From assembly GCA_964603125.1 (NCBI GenBank), contig CAZRUA010000070.1:1-19120 (forward strand): a stretch of 19,120 bases of DNA, given 5' to 3'. Source of the stretch: CAZRUA01 sp964603125. GTDB lineage: Bacteria > Bacteroidota > Bacteroidia > B-17B0 > Aurantibacillaceae. A program made the translations under genes and the position numbers. The stretch's first letter is position 1. Every line of letters begins with the position of its first letter. Shown here one piece after another: positions 7,441 to 14,277 of the stretch. The notes below the pieces were generated by a model that ran no database searches, was not told where the DNA came from, and worked only from the letters and a program-made list of their open reading frames with translations.

Positions 7441-8172
7441 ATGGCAAAGATTTTTATAACAGGTTCAACAGATGGTTTAGGTTTATTAGCGGCTAAAGCG
7501 CTTATTGCAAAAGGGAATGAAGTTTATTTGCATGCACGCAATAATGAACGAAAAGAGGAAGTGTCTAAAAATATAACTGGAGCGAAACAAATATTCGTCG
7601 CAGATTTATCTGACATAGAGCAAGCGAAGCAATTAACAAAGGAGGTGAATGATGCAGGGAAGTTTGATGTTATTATTCATAATGCTGGAGTTTATACAGC
7701 CTCAGGAAAAGATATTTTTACAGTGAATGTGTTAGCTTCATATATTTTAACCTGCTTGATAGAAAAACCTAAACGAATTATTTATGTCAGCTCAGATATG
7801 CACTTAGGTGGGCAATCTAAACTTGATAGTTTAAAATCTAATTTAAATAGCATAGCATATTCAGATTCGAAATTGCAAGTACTAATGCTTTGTAAATTTT
7901 TTGCTCGCAATTGGACCGACATGTTTATTAATGCGCTTCATCCAGGTTGGGTTCCTACTAAAATGGGAGGCAAGGGCGCTCCCGATGATCTTCAAAAAGG
8001 TTATGAAACGCAGGTTTGGCTATCGGTAAGTAATGATAAAGATGCTTTAGTAAATGGTAAATATTTTTTCCATCAAAAGCAAAGCCGTTATAGCACTGAG
8101 GCAGATGATTTAAGTATGCAAAATCAATTGGCGGCTTTGTGCAACGAAATGACAGGTGTAAGTTTTAAATAA
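7441..8172 (+). CDS. Short-chain dehydrogenase/reductase (SDR)
   Basis: 243 residues, a cytoplasmic NAD(P)-dependent oxidoreductase with a Rossmann fold. Visible motifs are the cofactor site TGSTDGLG (7-14), the HNAG motif (80-83), catalytic Ser at 117/118 (IIYVSSD), and Y140-x3-K144. HPGWVPTKMGG (167-177) is the usual post-catalytic loop. R33 and nearby basic residues after the second strand (LHARN) hint at NADP preference, which is inference. The C-terminal part (YETQVWLSVSND...GKYFFHQKQ) is like SDRs that act on small carbonyl compounds or polyketide-type substrates, but the substrate is not predictable. It stands alone after a 214-bp gap and converges with the YdjM-type gene. Confidence 0.92.
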   Translation: MAKIFITGSTDGLGLLAAKALIAKGNEVYLHARNNERKEEVSKNITGAKQIFVADLSDIEQAKQLTKEVNDAGKFDVIIHNAGVYTASGKDIFTVNVLASYILTCLIEKPKRIIYVSSDMHLGGQSKLDSLKSNLNSIAYSDSKLQVLMLCKFFARNWTDMFINALHPGWVPTKMGGKGAPDDLQKGYETQVWLSVSNDKDALVNGKYFFHQKQSRYSTEADDLSMQNQLAALCNEMTGVSFK

Positions 8173-8205
8173 TTCGAGAATTATATCAAAAAATTTCTTG
8201 CGGAG

Positions 8206-9228
8206 TTAATGTCTTCTTCCACAAATTCTTTCCCATAAATCAGAAAAGCTTTCTTTTATATTAGTATTTGTTTCATTTGGTTGCTCCATGCCCATCATTT
8301 CCTTTCCATCTTTTTGATAGAGCTTATAGTGAAAAATAAGTGTTTTTTTCAATTCATTTTCTTGCATGTTTGTTCTGCCAAATTTTACAGCATACATGTT
8401 AAGCGTATCACCATTAGCCTGAGCTATTGTGTAAGGGTCGCTAAACCATCTTAATATTTCAATGTCTTTTTTGCTTTTGCATTGCTTCATTAATTGTTGA
8501 TTACGTGGATAGCTATGCCATGTAATAGAATTTTGTTGGTGTAATAAACTAAACTCGCCAATAAAAACAGTGCTATCATTACTACCTACTGCATACCATA
8601 AAATATTATTAAGCATGGTTGGATTTGTAATATGAGAAGTGACAGGAAGCTTGTTTTTTGCAATGGACTCCTTAACCACATTTTCAGCTTGTGCTTTGTT
8701 AATAAAGGTTAGCCCCAAATAAGCAACACAATAAATCAAAGTTGCTCTTGCAAGTTTGCCTCTTCGTACCTCATTTTTTCTATGAAAAAGCGCAACCAAT
8801 ATTAAAATTAACATGGGCAGTGTAAACAATAAATCAACAATGGCAAGGGTGTTTAAAGAATAATTTTCATTTGTAAATGGCAGTAATAATTGGGTGCCAA
8901 AGTTAGTGCACCAATCCAACAACGAGTGACCCCATAAGCAAGCCAGCATAAATACTAACATTCTTGAAAAGGAAACTTTTTGTTTAAATAATTTCATTAA
9001 TAACCATGCTATGGGTATGGCATAAATAGCTTCAATAAACAAGGAATGTGTATGCGCTCTGTGATCACACATGTACGCGCGCGTATCAGTTAAGCCAGTT
9101 ACAAATAAGTCGAAATCAGGTACACTTTTGGCAATGGCTCCTAATAGCATTCCCCAGCGTCCTATTTTCTTTCCTAAAAATGTTTCACCAATTGCAGCAC
9201 CAATAACAATATGCGATAAGGAGTCCAT
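8206..9228 (-). CDS. YdjM-type membrane-bound metal-dependent hydrolase
   Basis: 340 residues. The N-terminal half matches the YdjM / LexA-regulated membrane hydrolase family: MDSLSHIVIGAAIGE with His6, PDFD (about 37-40), HRAHTHSLF (56-64) and GHSLLDW (near 100) provide the His and Asp set thought to bind metal. There are four to five hydrophobic segments (about 66-80, 88-102, 127-146, 161-176). The C-terminal half (about 180-340) is soluble and hydrophilic, with ends typical of the long Bacteroidota form. Homologues are annotated as hydrolases; a substrate is not established, and links to phospholipid or stress-induced membrane roles are tentative. It is a single gene converging with the SDR gene. 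Confidence 0.88.
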   Translation of the reverse strand: MDSLSHIVIGAAIGETFLGKKIGRWGMLLGAIAKSVPDFDLFVTGLTDTRAYMCDHRAHTHSLFIEAIYAIPIAWLLMKLFKQKVSFSRMLVFMLACLWGHSLLDWCTNFGTQLLLPFTNENYSLNTLAIVDLLFTLPMLILILVALFHRKNEVRRGKLARATLIYCVAYLGLTFINKAQAENVVKESIAKNKLPVTSHITNPTMLNNILWYAVGSNDSTVFIGEFSLLHQQNSITWHSYPRNQQLMKQCKSKKDIEILRWFSDPYTIAQANGDTLNMYAVKFGRTNMQENELKKTLIFHYKLYQKDGKEMMGMEQPNETNTNIKESFSDLWERICGRRH

Positions 9229-9334
9229 TTATTTTTTAATTGATTTGTTTTTCTAAAGCTCAAATATCAGAAAAACTAAGCCATTTATTACACATTAAGA
9301 TACGCAATGCAAAATTATTTTCGGAAATGTTCCA

Positions 9335-9601
9335 TTAAAACTGCTTAATTAGGGGAAGTAGTTCTATTGATTGCTTGTATTGGTAAAGGGGCAAGGTTGT
9401 CATTAACTCATTTACTTTTACTTCATCAATATCTTTAAATATAAGCACTGCGCCGTTTTTGGTTTGTTTTAAGAACATATGGTCTAAATAACCCGCTTCT
9501 TTCCAATTGGCTATAACTTCTCTTTCGTGTTTTAATATTTCTTGAAAATTTTCGGGAACTAAATCTGTATTTATTGTGAAAACTGCTGCAATTCTATTCA
9601 T
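9335..9601 (-). CDS. Small ferredoxin-fold protein, YCII / muconolactone-isomerase-like
   Basis: 88 residues from the ATG at 9601. An upstream TTG at 9631 overlaps the minus-strand -7 box, so it is not used. The order strand (RIAAVFTIN), helix with EILKHEREVIANWKEAGYLD, strand (HMFLKQTKNGAVLIFK), helix (DEVKVNELMTTLPLY), strand (SIELLPL) fits a dimeric alpha/beta barrel like YCII or muconolactone isomerase. The lone His in KHERE and the HM at about 50 could be functional, but no activity can be assigned. It is divergent from HxlR regulator 2 and likely its target. Confidence 0.75.
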   Translation of the reverse strand: MNRIAAVFTINTDLVPENFQEILKHEREVIANWKEAGYLDHMFLKQTKNGAVLIFKDIDEVKVNELMTTLPLYQYKQSIELLPLIKQF

Positions 9602-9628
9602 GTTATTTAATTTTAAATTGTTTAATGT

Positions 9629-9645
9629 CAAAAGTACTATCTTTG
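9629..9645. promoter_or_regulatory. Back-to-back -7 promoter boxes forming a dyad
   Basis: On the minus strand TACTTTTG (9636-9629) and on the plus strand TATCTTTG (9638-9645) both match TAnnTTTG and sit on either side of base 9637, so the whole is a near-palindrome. They would drive the YCII-like gene leftwards and HxlR regulator 2 rightwards. A TTG at 9618-9620 may be the plus-strand -33 box. One bound regulator could shut both. Confidence 0.6.
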
Positions 9646-9699
9646 CCTAACTTAATAGTATAGATACATTTTTTGTTTATAGACCATAATTTTAGACTA

Positions 9700-10062
9700 A
9701 TGGCAAATACAGCACTCAGAAAGACAAAAGATTTCGCTCCAGGAAATTGCCCTGTAGTATATTGTATGAATATAATTGGTGGGAAATGGAAGCCAAGCAT
9801 TATTCATATGATTAGAACCGATAGAAACAGGTACAGCCTTTTACTGAAAAATATAACCGAAATTAGTAAACAAACACTAACAAATCAATTACGTGAGTTA
9901 GAGAACGATGGTATTATAGAACGAATTATTTACGCAGAAATACCTCCTAAAGTTGAATATAAAATAACTCCTTATGGAAAAAGCATACTTCCGATTATTG
10001 ATAGTATGTATAAATGGGGTAAGCAAAATATGAGCACAGATAAAAAGTCTTATTGTGATTAA
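9700..10062 (+). CDS. HxlR-family winged-helix transcriptional regulator 2
   Basis: 120 residues from the ATG at 9700, preferred over an in-frame TTG at 9673. It has the family hallmarks NCPVVYCMNIIGGKWKPSII with Cys17 and GGKW (27-30), then LTNQLRELENDGII as recognition region and KVEYKITPYGKSILPII as wing and dimer helix. This is a textbook HxlR layout and length, clearly distinct from regulator 1 in sequence. Additional Cys22 and Cys119 might take part in redox sensing; that is inference. It shares a divergent promoter with the YCII-like gene, the usual arrangement for a local repressor or activator with one target. Confidence 0.93.
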   Translation: MANTALRKTKDFAPGNCPVVYCMNIIGGKWKPSIIHMIRTDRNRYSLLLKNITEISKQTLTNQLRELENDGIIERIIYAEIPPKVEYKITPYGKSILPIIDSMYKWGKQNMSTDKKSYCD

Positions 10063-10086
10063 AAATAATTAGTTTAATGATATTTG

Positions 10087-10476
10087 ATGAACAACTACTT
10101 TTATTATAGAGATTTCGATGCATACTCTTTAAAATTTAGAGAAGATGCAATAATGCACTTGCATTTTAAGATTGCTGAAAAAATAACCATTATAAAATAT
10201 AAGGAAATTGTAGAGGAAATAGGTATTGTTTTAAACCACAAAAAAGTACCTTTCTTAATTTCAGCTGCACCATTTGAAGTTATTAGCAATGACATTCGCA
10301 GTTTAGTGGCAACAGAGGAAGGAGCTCCTTATTCTTTAGCTGATGCCATTATTTCGGATAGTGTTGGTGTTAATATACTGGCTAATTTTTACATCAGAAT
10401 TGTGAAACCAACTCGCCCTACTAAATTGTTTAATAAGGAAACTGAAGCTATTGATTGGCTTAAGAAGTTTTTGTAA
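10087..10476 (+). CDS. STAS/SEC14-like (SpoIIAA-like) small protein
   Basis: 129 residues from the ATG at 10087, 24 nt after the HxlR stop. It resembles short Bacteroidota proteins annotated as STAS/SEC14-domain: an N-terminal sheet (AIMHLHFKI, ITIIKYKEIVEEIG), a VPFLISAAPFEVIS segment, a central helix pair (LADAIISDSVGVNILANFY) and the characteristic KPTRPTKLFNKETEAIDWLKKFL end. Related proteins have no proven function; an anti-anti-sigma-like or lipid-binding role is only suggested by fold. It may be co-transcribed with the regulator, though the gap is longer than in the window's tight operons. Confidence 0.65.
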   Translation: MNNYFYYRDFDAYSLKFREDAIMHLHFKIAEKITIIKYKEIVEEIGIVLNHKKVPFLISAAPFEVISNDIRSLVATEEGAPYSLADAIISDSVGVNILANFYIRIVKPTRPTKLFNKETEAIDWLKKFL

Positions 10477-10485
10477 AAACAGGCT

Positions 10486-11481
10486 TTATTTTTTCTTTGG
10501 TTGAAAGCTTCCTTTGTTGTATTTGTTCCTATAATCTAACGGAGAAAGACCAGTTACTTTTCTAAACACCTCACGAAACGCTTTCACATCAGTATATCCA
10601 ACTTGATACATTACTTCATTAATTGTTTTTGTATTGGTTTCAAATGATTTTTTCGCTAATTCTATTTTTACGCGCTGTGAATATTCCAAAGGGGTATTAC
10701 CTGTGGCTTTTATAAATCTCCTATCAAAGCTGCGTCTTCCAATGTTTAAGCGAGATGATAAATTTTCCATAGAGATTTTTTCATGAGCATTCTTCTCAAT
10801 ATAGGTTTGAGCTTTTTTAACCAATTCATCATCATGCAGTTTTTGCCCCGAAAAAATGACAAATTCGGATTGCGAGTTTCTATCCATTTCTATTTGGAAA
10901 ACTTTGGAACAAAAGATGGCAGTTTGTCTGTCGTAATATTTTTCAACTAAATAAATGATTAAGTTTAAAAAGGAATAGGCACCTCCATTTGTATATATAC
11001 CTTTTTCATCGGTTATTATTTTGTCTTCTTTTAAATTTACAGATGGAAACATTTCTTTGAATTTTTCAGCAGCTGACCAATGTGTAGAACAATTTTTATT
11101 ATCGAGTAAACCTGTTGATGCGAGCATAAATGCCCCTGTGCAAATACTTGCTATTTCAGCGCCTGCTTTATACTGTTTGTTAAGCCATTCAATTAAACTC
11201 TTATTGGTACTTAGAGCTTTCTCATAATTATGATTTAACGATGGGATAATAATTAAGTTGGTTTTTACAATTTCAGAAATATTCAAGTGTGGTTTTGCCG
11301 TAAATAAGCCACCGTAAAATTCAATTTTCTTTGAGATTCCTACTAAGTGAATTTTAAATAATTGTTTTCCGGTTTTTTTTTGGTAATGCTCATTTGCTTT
11401 TGAAAATATTTTATATGCGCCCACTATGCTGCTTAAATTATTTCCTTCACCATTAGGAACTATAATACTTAGATGTTTCAT
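10486..11481 (-). CDS. GlxA-type transcriptional regulator (DJ-1/PfpI domain plus AraC HTH)
   Basis: 331 residues. The N-terminal half (about 1-185) is a DJ-1/PfpI-like domain: LSIIVPNGEGNNLSSIVGAYKIF, IIIPSLNH, and the elbow AEIASICTGAFMLASTGLLD with a nucleophile-position Cys, followed by STHWSAAEKF. Residues about 215-320 are two helix-turn-helix motifs of the AraC type (ISMENLSSRLNIGRRSFDRR and INEVMYQVGYTDVKAFREVF, ending in TGLSPLDYR). GlxA-type proteins are regulators, some activating amine or carnitine catabolism; the amidase-like fold serves as sensor. It diverges from the DinB-SRPBCC pair, its most likely target. The tail is basic (NKGSFQPKKK). Confidence 0.93.
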   Translation of the reverse strand: MKHLSIIVPNGEGNNLSSIVGAYKIFSKANEHYQKKTGKQLFKIHLVGISKKIEFYGGLFTAKPHLNISEIVKTNLIIIPSLNHNYEKALSTNKSLIEWLNKQYKAGAEIASICTGAFMLASTGLLDNKNCSTHWSAAEKFKEMFPSVNLKEDKIITDEKGIYTNGGAYSFLNLIIYLVEKYYDRQTAIFCSKVFQIEMDRNSQSEFVIFSGQKLHDDELVKKAQTYIEKNAHEKISMENLSSRLNIGRRSFDRRFIKATGNTPLEYSQRVKIELAKKSFETNTKTINEVMYQVGYTDVKAFREVFRKVTGLSPLDYRNKYNKGSFQPKKK

Positions 11482-11497
11482 CGGTTTTAATTTTGAG

Positions 11498-11528
11498 TAA
11501 AGATAAAAATTGATAATGTCTAAATCAA
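11498..11528 (-). promoter_or_regulatory. Candidate promoter for the GlxA-type regulator
   Basis: On the minus strand a TTG (11528-11526), 20-nt spacing and TATCTTTA (11505-11498) give a -33/-7 pair with one mismatch to TAnnTTTG, 17 nt before the start codon. Confidence 0.45.
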
Positions 11529-11576
11529 CCCGCTAAGATGTCTATTTTGTATAGGCTTAAACTTATAAAATGTGAA

Positions 11577-11584
11577 TACATTTG
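11577..11584 (+). promoter_or_regulatory. -7 promoter element for the DinB-SRPBCC pair
   Basis: TACATTTG is an exact TAnnTTTG match 37 nt before the DinB start. No well-spaced -33 TTG box is seen. Confidence 0.45.
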
Positions 11585-11621
11585 CTTCATAATTTAAATT
11601 GAATAATAAACCAGTATAAAG

Positions 11622-12104
11622 ATGGAAGCAAAACAATTAATTGTAAAATCAGTACTCGATGCTTGGAATTCGAGAATAGAAGCCGCAAATAAACTTTTCG
11701 ATATGTTAAGTGATGAGGATTTGGAAAGAGAAGTTTCTCCTGGGAAAAACAGAGGTCTTTATCTATTGGGACATTTAGCCTTGGTACATGATAAAATGTT
11801 GCCCTTGCTGAATTTCGAGAACCAAAATTATCCCCATTTAGATGAAGTTTTTTTATATAAACCTGATAAAACTGTGGCTGAAATACCTTCTATTAAGGAA
11901 ATAAGGCTTATCTGGAATGAAGTAAATTCCAAGCTAACAAATCACTATAATAAACTAACAGCTGAGCAATGGTTTGAGAAGCATACTTCAGTATCGGAGG
12001 AGGATTTTATAAAAGAACCTCACCGAAATAGATTAAACGTTGTTATAGGAAGAACTAATCACCTCCAATATCATATTGGACAAGTAGCATTATTAAAAAA
12101 ATAG
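11622..12104 (+). CDS. DinB-family (YfiT-like) four-helix-bundle protein
   Basis: 160 residues. It has the DinB-type bundle with the expected His sites: GHLALVHDKML (about 50-60) and the C-terminal TNHLQYHIGQVALLKK (about 145-160), whose H-x-x-x-H/Q pattern ends most DinB proteins. The His triad usually binds a divalent metal. Some relatives are thiol S-transferases that use bacillithiol or mycothiol; in this organism the thiol is unknown. It starts the pair with the SRPBCC gene (2-nt gap) and diverges from the GlxA-type regulator, suggesting a joint response to a small toxic compound. The name recalls damage-induced genes of Bacillus but does not imply DNA repair. Confidence 0.85.
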   Translation: MEAKQLIVKSVLDAWNSRIEAANKLFDMLSDEDLEREVSPGKNRGLYLLGHLALVHDKMLPLLNFENQNYPHLDEVFLYKPDKTVAEIPSIKEIRLIWNEVNSKLTNHYNKLTAEQWFEKHTSVSEEDFIKEPHRNRLNVVIGRTNHLQYHIGQVALLKK

Positions 12105-12106
12105 AA

Positions 12107-12529
12107 ATGGAAAATTATACGTACACTTTTACATCATCTAAAACCCAAGATGAAGTATTTAGAACATTATTAAATGTTGAACTCTGGTGGATGGGATTAT
12201 TTAATGAAACGATTATTGGTACTAGTAATAAAGTAAATGATGAGTTTTCTTTTGATGCGGGAGCAGGAGCGCATTTTTCTAGACAAAAGTTAATAGAGTT
12301 AGTACCAAACAAGAAACTAGTTTGGTTAGTTACAGAAAGTAAACTGAGTTTTTTGAGTAAGGTGGATGAATGGACAAATACTAAAATTAGTTTTGAAATT
12401 TCCTTAATTGATGGTAAAACAAAAGTAGGTTTTACACACATTGGTTTGGTGCCAGAAATTGAATGCTGCAACGCTTGCAGCAGCGGCTGGACGGGTTATT
12501 TGGAAAATTTGAAAAAGAAGTTGAATTAG
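12107..12529 (+). CDS. SRPBCC / AHSA1-like protein
   Basis: 140 residues. It opens with the AHSA1-type strand and helix YTYTFTSSKTQDEVFRTLLN, has WW near residue 28, and the strand pattern EFSFDAGAGAHFSRQKLIEL, KLVWLVTESK, TKISFEISLIDGKTKVGFTH. The end, CCNACSSGWTGYLENLKKKL, gives the closing helix; GW...L is common in AHSA1-like proteins. CCNAC (three Cys in five residues) is unusual and could bind metal or react with a thiol or electrophile. It follows the DinB gene by 2 nt, so the two are surely co-transcribed. Its stop overlaps the stop of the convergent SET gene by 4 bp. Confidence 0.88.
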   Translation: MENYTYTFTSSKTQDEVFRTLLNVELWWMGLFNETIIGTSNKVNDEFSFDAGAGAHFSRQKLIELVPNKKLVWLVTESKLSFLSKVDEWTNTKISFEISLIDGKTKVGFTHIGLVPEIECCNACSSGWTGYLENLKKKLN

Positions 12530-12945
12530 CGTTTTGTAACAATCTTTCTTTTCATTCTTTTTTTCATACAATCCCAATAGGGTTTAGTGTAGTTTACAAA
12601 AATTTCTTCACCTGCTTTAATATTTCTATTGGCAACAATAAAGCACTTGTCGCCAAAAATACCATAATCACTATTATTTCTCAGTCCTTTTACACGTGTT
12701 ATGCCAGCAGCATCGTTGGCATAGCGTGCTTTGTATTGTGGTGTATGCATAGCATCAATACATAGTTCGCGCCTTAGATAAAATAAGTAATGATCTTCTT
12801 CTCTTCTTGCTCTTCTTCTGTATTCTTTATAGCCAATTATTTCCCCTCTGTACTCAATAATTTTGCTGTCTTTCTTAATAGCTTTAGTTGTAAACAATCC
12901 TTTTCCAGAACCAGGTATTCGCGATTTTTTTATTATTAGAGCCAT
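12526..12945 (-). CDS. Small SET-domain protein (putative lysine methyltransferase)
   Basis: 139 residues, almost a bare SET domain. Motif I GSGKGLFTTKAIKKDSKIIE (12-31) with YRGE is clear. The usual R-(F/Y)-I-N-H-S motif is R74-Y-A-N77-D78-A, so Asn is kept and His is replaced by Asp. GEEIFVNYTKPYW (112-124) is the typical GEE(L)xxxY motif with the catalytic Tyr119 and a hydrophobic post-SET-like end. There is an Arg-rich stretch (43-48) and a basic tail (KKRMKRKIVTKR), which suits contact with a nucleic acid or an acidic partner. SET proteins use S-adenosylmethionine to methylate lysines; bacterial substrates are mostly unknown. Its promoter would lie in 12946-13071, shared divergently with the HipA-like gene. 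Confidence 0.9.
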   Translation of the reverse strand: MALIIKKSRIPGSGKGLFTTKAIKKDSKIIEYRGEIIGYKEYRRRARREEDHYLFYLRRELCIDAMHTPQYKARYANDAAGITRVKGLRNNSDYGIFGDKCFIVANRNIKAGEEIFVNYTKPYWDCMKKRMKRKIVTKR

Positions 12946-13053
12946 TGTGCTAAATTAAATAAATAACTCAAATTATCTATTTTGTGACTTGGGTTAAAAA
13001 AATTGTTTCAGTATAACTGTCTTTGATTCTAAAGCTTTTTTGGTTTAAAAGGC

Positions 13054-13061
13054 TATATTTG
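13054..13061 (+). promoter_or_regulatory. -7 promoter element for the HipA-like / DUF3037 pair
   Basis: TATATTTG is an exact TAnnTTTG match only 10 nt before the ATG at 13072, implying a nearly leaderless transcript. No good -33 TTG is at the standard spacing. Confidence 0.5.
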
Positions 13062-13071
13062 TAATTCACAA

Positions 13072-13866
13072 ATGAGTAGTACTTATTCTATACGAACAGT
13101 TAATGTTACCCGTTACATGCAGCCTTTGCGCGAAGGTGGTTCACTTCCTGCATTAGCTGAGGCAGATGATAATTTTAAATATGTTTTAAAATTTAGAGGT
13201 GGTGGCCATGGTGTTAAAACATTAATTGCTGAATTGCTTGGTGGTGAGCTTGCTCGTTTATTAGGTTTGCGAATGCCTGAGTTGGTTTTTGCTAATTTAG
13301 ATGAGGCATTTGGACGAACAGAAGGCGATGAAGAAATCCAGGATTTGCTTAAAGCAAGTCAAGGTTTAAATTTAGCACTGCATTTTTTATCAGGTTCTAT
13401 TACTTACGACCCTGTTGCGACAGTTATTGATGCAAAGCTTGCTTCGCAAATTGTTTGGTTAGATTGTTTAATCATGAACATCGACAGAACATTCAGAAAC
13501 ACAAACATGCTGATGTGGAATAAACAACTTTGGTTAATTGATCATGGCTCGAGTTTTTACTTCCACTATACTTGGGAGAAAAAAGAGGGTAAAGCTACTT
13601 CCGCCTTTGCTTATATAAAAGATCATGTTTTGTTGCCACAAGCAAGTTTATTAACGGAGGCGAATGAAGAGTTTAAAGCAATTTTAACTAAAGATAAAAT
13701 AAGAGCAATTGTAGATTTAATTCCAAATGATTGGTTGCAGTGGAGAGATACACTTGAGTCTCCAGAGGAGATACGAGAAGTGTACTATAATTTTTTAGTG
13801 GATAGAGTAAATTATTCAGATAACTTTTCAAAAGAAGCGCAAGATGCAAGAGAAACTGTTATATGA
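13072..13866 (+). CDS. Compact HipA-like kinase-family protein
   Basis: 264 residues, much shorter than classical HipA (about 440). Kinase-like motifs are visible: KYVLKFRGGG with Lys40 as candidate ATP-binding lysine, LIAELLGGELARLLGL (helix), WLDCLIMNIDRTFRNTNML with Asp138 as likely catalytic base and Asn143, and LWLIDHG with Asp157 as metal-binding DxG-like motif. This is the HipA-like kinase family that lacks the N-terminal HipA region and has no HipB partner. HipA proteins phosphorylate glutamyl-tRNA synthetase; the substrate of this compact family is not known to me. The gene overlaps the DUF3037 gene by 23 nt, a tight coupling that suggests the two proteins work together. Confidence 0.88.
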   Translation: MSSTYSIRTVNVTRYMQPLREGGSLPALAEADDNFKYVLKFRGGGHGVKTLIAELLGGELARLLGLRMPELVFANLDEAFGRTEGDEEIQDLLKASQGLNLALHFLSGSITYDPVATVIDAKLASQIVWLDCLIMNIDRTFRNTNMLMWNKQLWLIDHGSSFYFHYTWEKKEGKATSAFAYIKDHVLLPQASLLTEANEEFKAILTKDKIRAIVDLIPNDWLQWRDTLESPEEIREVYYNFLVDRVNYSDNFSKEAQDARETVI

Positions 13867-14227
13867 GTATGCTATAATCCGTATTGTTCCTTTGGTTGAG
13901 CGTGAAGAGTTTCTCAATGTAGGGATTGTTTTGTTCTGCAAAAGGGAAAAATATATTTCGGTACGAAGTAAGTTAGACGAGAATAAGCTGCATGCTTTAT
14001 GCAAAGAGGTGGATATAGATTTGGTAAAAAAGAATCTTGAATCGTTTGAGAAAATTGCGCTTGGAATTGATAATTGTGGGCCAATAGCAGCAATGGATAT
14101 TCCTTCTCGTTTTCGTTGGTTAACTGCTGTAAAAAGCACAATACTTCAAACTTCTCGTCCTCATGCAGGTTTATGTGATGATTTGGAATTAACAGTAAAT
14201 AAGTTGTTTGAAGAATTGGTTTTATAA
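13844..14227 (+). CDS. DUF3037 family protein
   Basis: 127 residues, start ATG at 13844 inside the end of the HipA-like gene. The family pattern is YEYAIIRIVPLVEREEFLNVGIVLFC (5-30), then Arg-rich strands, a helical middle (LHALCKEVDIDLVKKNLESFEKIA) and SRFRWLTAVKSTILQTSRPHAGLCDDL (about 87-113), which is very typical of DUF3037. The function is unknown. In many genomes a DUF3037 gene lies next to a HipA-like kinase gene, as here; this is general knowledge recalled, not checked. Translational coupling through the overlap suggests fixed stoichiometry. It might be an inhibitor, substrate or adaptor of the kinase. Confidence 0.88.
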   Translation: MQEKLLYEYAIIRIVPLVEREEFLNVGIVLFCKREKYISVRSKLDENKLHALCKEVDIDLVKKNLESFEKIALGIDNCGPIAAMDIPSRFRWLTAVKSTILQTSRPHAGLCDDLELTVNKLFEELVL

Positions 14228-14277
14228 TTCTAAATCGTTTGGAATCAATCAAATAATTGTAGAAATTTGCAACTAGC

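Noticed and set aside
12463..12765. Plus-strand open frame of 100 codons opposite the SET gene
   Set aside because: It overlaps the end of the SRPBCC gene in another frame and is antisense to the clear SET domain; its Phe/Cys-rich translation looks like a shadow.
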